Of a stretch of DNA of 64,000 nucleotides, positions 58,485 to 64,000 are shown piece after piece (the stretch's first letter is position 1; the number at the start of each line of letters is the position of its first letter). Source of the stretch: an uncultured Oscillospiraceae bacterium (GTDB lineage Bacteria; Bacillota; Clostridia; Oscillospirales; Oscillospiraceae). The stretch is from positions 48,516 to 112,515 of the forward strand of contig CANROC010000011.1 of NCBI GenBank assembly GCA_947632175.1, in the 5' to 3' direction. The notes below the pieces were generated by a model. The model had not been told where the DNA came from. It saw nothing but the letters and a program-made list of their open reading frames with translations, and did not search any database. A program made the translations under genes and the position numbers.

Positions 58485-60281
58485 TTGAATTTCATAAAGA
58501 CTTACCATAAAAACGCGAAAAGCATCCTGTGGCTCATCGCGTCCTACTGGAAACACGGCAAGGGCGTGGTGCTCTTCGGGCTCTTCGCCAACGGCGTTAT
58601 CTGGCCGCTGAGGGACATCCTTTCCGTCTATCTGCCGCAGATCGTGGTGAACGCTCTGGAGGACGGGCGGGGGATCTGGACCGTCGTCGGGCTCATGGCC
58701 GCTATCCACGCGGTGGCGTACCTTGCGTACGTCACCCACGACATTCTTTGGGACTACGTGGAGCCCGTGGGGGGCGAGCGGGTGAAGCTGGCCCTCAAGC
58801 GCCAGGTCTACGACAAGGCTGAGAAGACCGACTACGCCTGCATCGACGACCCCAAGTTCTACGATAAGTACAAGTGGGCCATGGACAACTACGCCGACAA
58901 GTCCGGCGAGGCCGTCCAGATGCTGAACGAATTGGTGCGCGGCGTGGTGGCAATCTCCGCCCTGGCGGCAATCATCGCCACGGTGTCGCCCTGGGTGGTG
59001 CTGGTGGTGGCCGCTTACGGGGCCATTCGGATCGGCTTTCACCTCAAGTACAATAAGCTGGACCTGGAGCGTGACGAGAAGACGGTCAAGCACAACCGGA
59101 GGCTTGATTACATCCACAGGCTCTTCTACATGAAGGACTACGCCTCCGACCTGCGCGCCACCCATCTGCCCCGGCGCTCGCGGGAGTATTACGACCGGTA
59201 CGCCAGGGACAAGGTGAGCGTCATGAGCGGCATCCAAAAGCGCTACATCGCCCTGGAAATGGCCCAGCGGGTCTTCAACGTGGCCTCCCAATTTCTCACC
59301 ATGCTCCTCATCGTTCTGTCCTTTTACCGGGGCGAGATCGAGAACGCCGCCATGCTCATTACCCTCTTTATGGCGGCCAATACCCTGGATATTGACCTGT
59401 GGGACATCCTGGACGTGGTGAAGGGCTTTGACAAGGTGGCCAACTACGGCGCGAAGGTGCGGGAGTTTTTCGACCTGCCCTCCAAAATCGAGGCCATGGA
59501 CGCCGCCGGCGACGCCCCGGAGGGGGCGTTTACGGTGGAGCTCCGGGATGTGTCCTTCCGCTACACCGACTCAGGCCCCTGGATTCTTCGGCACCTTGAC
59601 CTGACCGTCCGGGCCGGCGAGCGGCTGGCGGTGGTGGGGGAGAACGGCGCGGGCAAGTCCACGCTGGTGAAGCTCCTCCTGCGGCTCTATGACGTGACGG
59701 AGGGGGCCATACTCATTGACGGCGTGGACGTGCGGGAGTACGACGTCCACAAGCTCCGGGAGAGGATTGGCGCGGCCTTCCAGAACACCAACGTCTACGC
59801 CATGACCTTCGCGGAGAACATCACCCTCGCCCACGAGGCAAGCAACGAGGAGCTTTCCCAAATCGTGGATAAGCTGGCGCTCCGGGGCGTGCTTGAGAAA
59901 AACGGGGCGTCCATGGACACCGAGCTCACCAGGGAATTTGACGAGAAGGGCGTGGTCCTCTCCGGCGGCGAGGCCCAGAAGGTGGCTATCGCCAGGCTCT
60001 ACACCGCCCGCTTCGGGATGCTCATGCTGGACGAGCCCTCCTCGGCTCTGGACCCCATTGCGGAGTATGAGATGAACCGTATGATCGTACAGAGCACGCG
60101 GGGGGCCACCACGCTCCTCATCGCCCACAGGCTCTCCAGCGTCCGGGACATGGACCGCATCGTCGTGATCGACAGTGGCAGCGTGGCCGAGACCGGCACC
60201 CACGACGAGCTCATGGCCCAAGGCGGCCTCTACGCCGAGATGTTTGAAAAGCAGGCGCAGGGCTACCGGGAGATCGCGTAA
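58485..60281 (+). CDS. ABC transporter, fused permease/ATP-binding half-exporter
   Basis: A 598-residue type IV ABC exporter half. The N-terminal membrane domain (about 1-325, six helices, e.g. VVLFGLFANGVIWPL, MLLIVLSFYRG) precedes the nucleotide-binding domain with Walker A GENGAGKST, signature LSGGEAQ and Walker B MLMLDEPSSALD. The TMD resembles multidrug/lipid exporters of the MsbA/LmrA kind; the D-loop and H-loop (LLIAHRLSS) are intact. It would work as a homodimer, since no partner gene is adjacent. Start TTG 58485 has AAAGGA about ten bases upstream. The leader attenuator strongly suggests induction by ribosome-targeting antibiotics or similar stress. Confidence 0.93.
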   Translation: MNFIKTYHKNAKSILWLIASYWKHGKGVVLFGLFANGVIWPLRDILSVYLPQIVVNALEDGRGIWTVVGLMAAIHAVAYLAYVTHDILWDYVEPVGGERVKLALKRQVYDKAEKTDYACIDDPKFYDKYKWAMDNYADKSGEAVQMLNELVRGVVAISALAAIIATVSPWVVLVVAAYGAIRIGFHLKYNKLDLERDEKTVKHNRRLDYIHRLFYMKDYASDLRATHLPRRSREYYDRYARDKVSVMSGIQKRYIALEMAQRVFNVASQFLTMLLIVLSFYRGEIENAAMLITLFMAANTLDIDLWDILDVVKGFDKVANYGAKVREFFDLPSKIEAMDAAGDAPEGAFTVELRDVSFRYTDSGPWILRHLDLTVRAGERLAVVGENGAGKSTLVKLLLRLYDVTEGAILIDGVDVREYDVHKLRERIGAAFQNTNVYAMTFAENITLAHEASNEELSQIVDKLALRGVLEKNGASMDTELTREFDEKGVVLSGGEAQKVAIARLYTARFGMLMLDEPSSALDPIAEYEMNRMIVQSTRGATTLLIAHRLSSVRDMDRIVVIDSGSVAETGTHDELMAQGGLYAEMFEKQAQGYREIA

Positions 60282-60297
60282 AATCAATGTTTTTTCG

Positions 60298-60325
60298 CCG
60301 CGGCCTTTATGGCCGCGGAGGTTTT
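60298..60325 (+). terminator. Terminator after the ABC exporter
   Basis: CCGCGGCC (60298-60305), TTTAT loop, GGCCGCGG (60311-60318), then AGG and TTTTT. Confidence 0.85.
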
Positions 60326-60399
60326 TCGTTTGTCAGGCACATTTTCCCTTTCCCGCGCATAGACTGGAGCGGAAGGTTCTTTCAACGGGAGGCGATGGT

Positions 60400-60549
60400 A
60401 TGCGGCGGCATACGAAGACGATCGGGCGCATTTTGGCCTGCGCCGGGGTGATGGTGATCTTGTCGCTGGTGCTGCCCACGTCCTTTTGGTGGTTCATTCT
60501 GGGGGTGTTCCTCATCTGCGTGGGCATCACGGTCATGAAAAGGTGTTAG
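60400..60549 (+). CDS. Small hydrophobic membrane protein
   Basis: A 49-residue protein: a basic start (MRRHTKTIGRI), then two short hydrophobic stretches (LACAGVMVILSLVLP, WWFILGVFLICVGITVM) and a terminal KRC. GGGAGG lies six bases before ATG 60400, a strong site. It sits directly ahead of the SipL-like spore gene and may be a small spore or membrane-morphogenesis protein. I recognise no named family. Confidence 0.65.
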   Translation: MRRHTKTIGRILACAGVMVILSLVLPTSFWWFILGVFLICVGITVMKRC

Positions 60550-60625
60550 TTCTAGACCGGGGACAAAGGTCATATACTCTCTCGAAAGGCCCAGGCCATT
60601 ATTTGAGGATTGGAGAGAGTGAAAG

Positions 60626-62143
60626 GTGAACATTGACCTTAAAAGCGATAAGCTGTGCTATCAAACCTGCGTCTTCAAGCGGCGCTTCACCAAGGAGGAG
60701 ACGGTGGAGGTCATCGTACCCGACGCCCAGCCGGACGTGCTGCGTATCTTGGACACCGACGGCACCGTCTATCTGCGGGGCAAGGACTGCGAGGCGGGGC
60801 GGGTGACAGTCTCAGGCGTCGCCGAGCTTACGGTACTCTACGTGCCGGAGTCCGGCAAGGGCGTGCGGCGGGTGAACGTGGAGATACCTTTCTCCGCTTT
60901 CGCCGAGTCCGAGGCCGTCACCGCCGACTGCCTTATCACGGCCAAGCTCCGGCTCATCGCATGCGACGCCCGCACGGTGAACCCCCGGAAGCTGGTGGTG
61001 CGGATGGAGGCGGCGGCGGAGGCGGCGCTCTACCTGCCGGAGACGGTCTACCGCACCGCCCCGCGGGAGCAGGAGGGCGTCTACTACAAGACCGAGAGCC
61101 TGAAAGTATGTCTGCCCGTGGCGGTGAACGAAAAAGCCTTCGTCTTTACCGACGAAGCACGCCTGCCCGCCTCCGCGCCGGCCATCGGGGAGCTTTTGCG
61201 GACCACGGTGGGGCTGACGGTGGAGAGCGTCAAGCCCGTGGGGAGCAGGGCGGTGGTCAAGGGCAGTGCCCTCACTACACTCCTTTACGAGTCCCGGGAC
61301 GACGGGGCGCTGTGCCGGGAGCTGATCGCCACGCCCTTTTCCCAGATCGTGGAGACGGACGCCACGGGGGACGCGGCGGACTTTGAGCTGGCCCTTTGCC
61401 TCACCGGCGCCCACGTGAGTCGCGGCTACGCCTCCGGCGACGGGGGAGAGACGCTGAGCCTGGAGCTCCACGCCGTGGCCCAGTGCGTGGCCTACGCAGC
61501 CTGTGAGCTGGAGGGCGTGACGGACGTATACAGCACAAAGCACCCCCTGGAGACCCGGCGCGCCGGTCTGGAGCTTTCCTATCTCGAGGCCGCGCCGGAG
61601 ACTGCGTCCGAGACGCTTAAAGCCTCTGTGCCGGTGTCCGGCGAGGTGGAGACGGTCCACGCCGCCACGGCGCGGCTGGCTTCCTCCGGCGTCCGGGAGG
61701 GGCCGGAGGGGCCTGTCTGGTCGGCGGTGGCGGCGGTCACCGTCCTCTACTCAGAGCCCGGCGGGGAGGTCCTTTCCGCCTCCAAACGGGTGGAGCTGGA
61801 ACGGCCTCTGGAGCCCGGACAGGAGCTGGACGCCAACGTCGGGCCGGAGATATTCACCGCCGCCGCCAACGGGGCCGTGGAGGTACGCGTCCCTCTGGAG
61901 CTCACCACACTCAAGCGCGGCCGCGCCGCGATGGACCGGGTGGAGAGCGTGGAGCTTAACGAGAATGAGACGTTGGACCTCACGCAGCTTCCCAACGTGA
62001 CGGTGACACGCGCCGGCTCCCGATCCCTCTGGGACCTAGCCCGCGCCCACATGTCCACCGTCTCCCGCATTCGGGAGGCCAACGCCCTTGCCGACGACGC
62101 GGATCCGGAGCCCGGAAGCGTCCTCCTCATCCCCAGATGCTGA
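60626..62143 (+). CDS. SipL/SpoVID-like protein with DUF3794 repeats and LysM
   Basis: A 505-residue spore-coat morphogenesis protein. The N-terminus (CYQTCVFKRRFTKEETVEVIVPDAQPDVLRI) starts the first of three DUF3794 repeats; the others begin near 170 (EGVYYKTESLKVCLPV) and 320 (SETLKASVPVSGEVE). A C-terminal LysM (about 455-505, TVTRAGSRSLWDLARAHMSTV) is followed by the terminal SVLLIPRC. In C. difficile SipL this domain order recruits SpoIVA to the forespore. GTG 60626 has GGAGAG eight bases upstream. Confidence 0.88.
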   Translation: MNIDLKSDKLCYQTCVFKRRFTKEETVEVIVPDAQPDVLRILDTDGTVYLRGKDCEAGRVTVSGVAELTVLYVPESGKGVRRVNVEIPFSAFAESEAVTADCLITAKLRLIACDARTVNPRKLVVRMEAAAEAALYLPETVYRTAPREQEGVYYKTESLKVCLPVAVNEKAFVFTDEARLPASAPAIGELLRTTVGLTVESVKPVGSRAVVKGSALTTLLYESRDDGALCRELIATPFSQIVETDATGDAADFELALCLTGAHVSRGYASGDGGETLSLELHAVAQCVAYAACELEGVTDVYSTKHPLETRRAGLELSYLEAAPETASETLKASVPVSGEVETVHAATARLASSGVREGPEGPVWSAVAAVTVLYSEPGGEVLSASKRVELERPLEPGQELDANVGPEIFTAAANGAVEVRVPLELTTLKRGRAAMDRVESVELNENETLDLTQLPNVTVTRAGSRSLWDLARAHMSTVSRIREANALADDADPEPGSVLLIPRC

Positions 62144-62159
62144 CTCGATAAAATATGTA

Positions 62160-62185
62160 GGCGGGGCACGGGCCCCGCCTTTTTC
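62160..62185. terminator. Terminator between the SipL-like gene and the Asn/Gln-rich gene
   Basis: GGCGGGGC (62160-62167), ACGG loop, GCCCCGCC (62172-62179), then a T-run. The minus-strand peptide ends 12 nt to the right and may use the same hairpin. Confidence 0.85.
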
Positions 62186-62190
62186 AGCGC

Positions 62191-62313
62191 TTACCGCTGG
62201 TTGTTCTGCTGATTGTTGTTCTGCTGCTGGTTCTGCTGGTTGTTGTTCTGCTGCTGATTGTTGCGGTTATTGTTATTCTGCTGGTTGTTGCGGTTGTTCT
62301 GCTGGTTGCTCAT
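62191..62313 (-). CDS. Asn/Gln-rich 40-residue protein (possible spore protein)
   Basis: A minus-strand gene of 41 codons encoding M-S followed by 38 residues that are only Asn, Gln and three Arg, in runs such as NQQNNRNNQQ. AGGAGG (62323-62328 as CCTCCT) precedes the ATG by 9 nt, the best ribosome site possible, so it is probably real despite its composition. Codons are nearly all AAC and CAG. The gamma-type small acid-soluble spore proteins of bacilli are also Asn/Gln-rich, and a SipL-like gene is its neighbour, so a spore role is plausible. No homologue can be confirmed by eye. Confidence 0.6.
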   Translation of the reverse strand: MSNQQNNRNNQQNNNNRNNQQQNNNQQNQQQNNNQQNNQR

Positions 62314-62370
62314 TGAAACTCACCTCCTGAGGTTGAGATTAGGTTTGCCAAAAAAATAGGGAATTATACG

Positions 62371-62399
62371 TTGCAAAAGAAAAAAAGATGTGGTATAGT
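62371..62399 (+). promoter_or_regulatory. Promoter of yebC
   Basis: TTGCAA (62371-62376), 17-bp spacer, TATAGT (62394-62399), about 37 bp before the yebC start. Confidence 0.75.
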
Positions 62400-62435
62400 A
62401 ACCATATCTGTGTTACCAAGGAAGGATGAAAGCAT

Positions 62436-63173
62436 ATGTCAGGACATTCCAAATGGCATAACATACAAAAAACCAAGGGCGCGGCGGACGCCAAACGCGC
62501 CCAGGCCTTCACCAAGATCGCCCGCGAGATGATCGTGGCGGTGAAAGAGGGCGGCGGGTCCATCGACCCGGCCAACAACTCCCGCCTTGCCACCGTCATC
62601 GCCAAGGCCAAGGCCGCCAACATGCCCAACGACAACATCAAGCGCACGCTGGAGAAGGCCGCGGGCAGCGCCGGCGGGGACAACTTCGAGTCCGTCACCT
62701 ATGAGGGCTACGGCCCCGAGGGCGTGGCCGTCATTGTGGACGCCATGACCGATAACCGCAACCGCACCGCCTCCGAGGTGCGCCATCTCTTCGATAAATA
62801 CGGCGGAAACATGGGCGCCGCCGGGTGCGTCAGCTGGTCCTTCGAGAAGAAGGGCGTCATCGTCATCGACAACGAGGACGAGGACTACGACGAGGACACC
62901 GTCATGATGGACGCGCTGGAGGCCGGCGCCGAGGATATGTCCGCCGAGGAGGAGACTTTCGAGGTGACGACCGACCCCGACAGCTTCCCCGCCGTCCTGG
63001 AGGCGCTGGAGGCCAAGAAGTACAAGTTCGTTTCCGCCCAGGTGGAGATGGTCCCCCAGAACTACGTCAAGCTCACCGACGAGGAGAACATCAAGAAGTT
63101 CGAGAAGATGCTGGAGCTCATGGACGACAACGACGACATCCAGAACGTCTGGCACAACTGGGACGAGGATTGA
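62436..63173 (+). CDS. YebC/PmpR family transcriptional regulator
   Basis: A 245-residue protein starting MSGHSKWHNIQKTKGAADAKRAQAFTKIAREM, the YebC signature. The FEKKGVIVIDNEDEDYDEDTVMMDALEAGAED region and the acidic end are typical. YebC proteins bind DNA or, as shown for some, relieve ribosome stalling at Pro motifs. Length matches the family. Its own promoter and a downstream terminator make it monocistronic. Confidence 0.95.
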   Translation: MSGHSKWHNIQKTKGAADAKRAQAFTKIAREMIVAVKEGGGSIDPANNSRLATVIAKAKAANMPNDNIKRTLEKAAGSAGGDNFESVTYEGYGPEGVAVIVDAMTDNRNRTASEVRHLFDKYGGNMGAAGCVSWSFEKKGVIVIDNEDEDYDEDTVMMDALEAGAEDMSAEEETFEVTTDPDSFPAVLEALEAKKYKFVSAQVEMVPQNYVKLTDEENIKKFEKMLELMDDNDDIQNVWHNWDED

Positions 63174-63192
63174 GGAACGCCTAAAATGAATC

Positions 63193-63229
63193 AAACACAG
63201 CCGCCCATACGCGGGTGGCTGTGTTTTTT
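63193..63229 (+). terminator. Terminator after yebC
   Basis: AACACAGCCGCCC pairs with GCGGGTGGCTGTGTT around a short loop, followed by TTTTTT. Confidence 0.9.
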
Positions 63230-63320
63230 GCGTGGAGTTTCCGTGCGGGGCGGGGTTGAAACCCGTTTCTGACAGATCGGCACAAAAAGACTCGTTACCA
63301 AGTAGTGAGGTGGTACAAGT

Positions 63321-63857
63321 ATGGTCTATTTCGATCAAAATGGGATCGTCATTCGGGATCTGCGCTCGAGCGATGCCCAAATCCTGACGGAGGAAGAACT
63401 CGCGCAGGGCTGGGACGCGACGATAGACAAATTCGAAACGCGGCTGAGGCACCAGGCCGAGGGCAAGGCGGTCGCCCTGGCCGCCGAATGGAACGGCAGC
63501 GTTGCCGGATATATCAACGTCTATCCCGACGCCAAAAGCGGCGCGTTTGCCAATCGCGGCTGGGCGGAGATCGTTGACTTCGCCGTTTTGGAGAAATACA
63601 GACGCAGAGGAATCGGCGGCAGGCTCATGGATGTGGCGGAACAGATCGCGTTTTCTTATTCGGACGTGATATACCTGGGTGTGGGACTGCACAGCGGATA
63701 CGGAAGCGCCCAGAGAATGTATGTCAAGCGGGGATACATCCCGGACGGGAGCGGCGTCTGGTATCAGGATCAGATTTGTGAGCCCTATGCCGCTTGTCGC
63801 AATGACGACGATCTTGTCTTGTATTTATCGAAACACATTATGGTGATTCCAATTTGA
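63321..63857 (+). CDS. GNAT family N-acetyltransferase
   Basis: A 178-residue acetyltransferase. The acetyl-CoA site is the segment IVDFAVLEKYRRRGIGGRLMDVAEQIA (motif Q/RxxGxG/A = RRRGIGG), and the substrate strand is YLGVGLHSGYGSAQRMYVKRGYIPDG. The substrate is unknown. The gene is less GC-rich than neighbours (AAA, GAA and ATA codons appear), suggesting transfer. GAGGTGG sits eight bases before ATG 63321. It is convergent with rnpB. Confidence 0.9.
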   Translation: MVYFDQNGIVIRDLRSSDAQILTEEELAQGWDATIDKFETRLRHQAEGKAVALAAEWNGSVAGYINVYPDAKSGAFANRGWAEIVDFAVLEKYRRRGIGGRLMDVAEQIAFSYSDVIYLGVGLHSGYGSAQRMYVKRGYIPDGSGVWYQDQICEPYAACRNDDDLVLYLSKHIMVIPI

Positions 63858-63871
63858 GGGAAATCATTCTT

Positions 63872-63903
63872 AAAAAATTTGGGTGACTCTACGTCACCCA
63901 AAC
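63872..63903 (-). terminator. Terminator of rnpB
   Basis: TTTGGGTGAC (63878-63887), TCTAC loop, GTCACCCAAA (63893-63902); on the minus strand a T-run (63872-63877 as A's) follows. Confidence 0.85.
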
Positions 63904-63907
63904 CTTA

Positions 63908-64000
63908 TAAGCGGCGAGCGGGTCTGTAAGCCGGGTTCTGTCGTGGACAGCCATTAATCTAGACCGGCGGTTGCCCGACGGTTCAAGCCGTTTGGGGGAC
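63908..64000 (-). ncRNA. rnpB: RNase P RNA, 3' end (gene continues past the window)
   Basis: Read on the minus strand, the segment contains GGTCTAGATTAATGGCTGTCC and CAGAACCCGGCTTACAG in 20-nt-or-shorter blocks that match the conserved 3' part of class A RNase P RNA (the P2-P4 region and CR V). Only about 93 nt are present; the exact 3' end near 63908 is approximate. A terminator lies directly downstream. Confidence 0.9.

Noticed and set aside
62088..62330. Plus-strand Cys/Gly/Ser-rich frame over the Asn/Gln gene
   Set aside because: No ribosome site; it is the complement of a CAG/AAC-rich minus-strand gene that has an ideal AGGAGG site.

Overview
The window looks like a chromosomal segment from a GC-rich, spore-forming Clostridia member, most likely of the Oscillospiraceae type. 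The supports are: spore genes (a spoIVFA/spoIVFB pair, gerW, a SipL-like DUF3794/LysM protein); an IspH-ribosomal protein S1 fusion; a FeoA-FeoB fusion; clostridial gene order around tig-clpP-clpX-lon, scpA-scpB and yicC-remA-gmk-rpoZ-priA; strong AAGGAGG-type ribosome binding sites; and TTGACA-17 bp-TATAAT promoters that stand out as AT-rich patches. The taxonomic call is inference; no rRNA gene is present.

Layout. 1-2.1 kb: end of an anaerobic glycerol-3-phosphate dehydrogenase-like operon. 2.1-3.0 kb: tRNA-Pro(CGG) and a toxin-antitoxin pair. 3.1-6.4 kb: feoAB iron transporter, then an AT-rich nitrilase-family gene set between short palindromes. 6.8-11.0 kb: a D,D-carboxypeptidase facing a ComEA-like gene and a two-component system. 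11.1-12.5 kb: spoIVFA-spoIVFB, followed by a nested palindromic element. 12.8-16.3 kb: a radical SAM pair and pfkA. 16.3-20.8 kb: rplS-lepB-rbgA-rnhB-yraN-thrC. 21-28.3 kb: metallophosphoesterase, trigger factor, ClpP/ClpX/Lon, EngB. 28.3-33.5 kb: site-2 protease, scpAB, DUF2953-gerW, a second D,D-carboxypeptidase, pseudouridine synthase. 33.6-42 kb: RpiR regulator, flavoprotein, cmk-plsC-ispH/rpsA, ispD-ispF, DUF3343-cysteine desulfurase. 42-50.5 kb: cdaA-cdaR, DUF5685, J-domain and membrane proteins, yicC-remA-gmk-rpoZ-priA. 50.7-58.2 kb: def-fmt-rsmB-rlmN-prpC-prkC-rsgA. 58.2-60.3 kb: an ABC exporter behind a leader-peptide attenuator. 60.4-64 kb: small membrane protein, SipL-like protein, an Asn/Gln-only peptide, yebC, a GNAT acetyltransferase and the 3' end of rnpB.

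Most genes are housekeeping and arranged in tight operons with 1-20 nt overlaps. They cover protein birth and quality control (def, fmt, tig, clpPX, lon), ribosome assembly (rbgA, engB, rsgA, rsmB, rlmN), cell-wall and c-di-AMP signalling (two D,D-carboxypeptidases, cdaA/cdaR, prpC/prkC), isoprenoid synthesis and sporulation.

The most interesting signals are not classical genes: (i) two tiny ORFs with perfect Shine-Dalgarno sequences and a Rho-independent attenuator ahead of the ABC exporter; (ii) a 273-bp nested palindrome bounded by tRNA-T-arm-like inverted repeats; (iii) an AT-rich 13-bp repeat with an 18-bp period at two separate loci; (iv) a 40-residue protein made almost only of Asn and Gln; (v) near-consensus promoters buried in AT-rich dips inside GC-rich genes. 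No CRISPR array, prophage or intact insertion sequence was seen.
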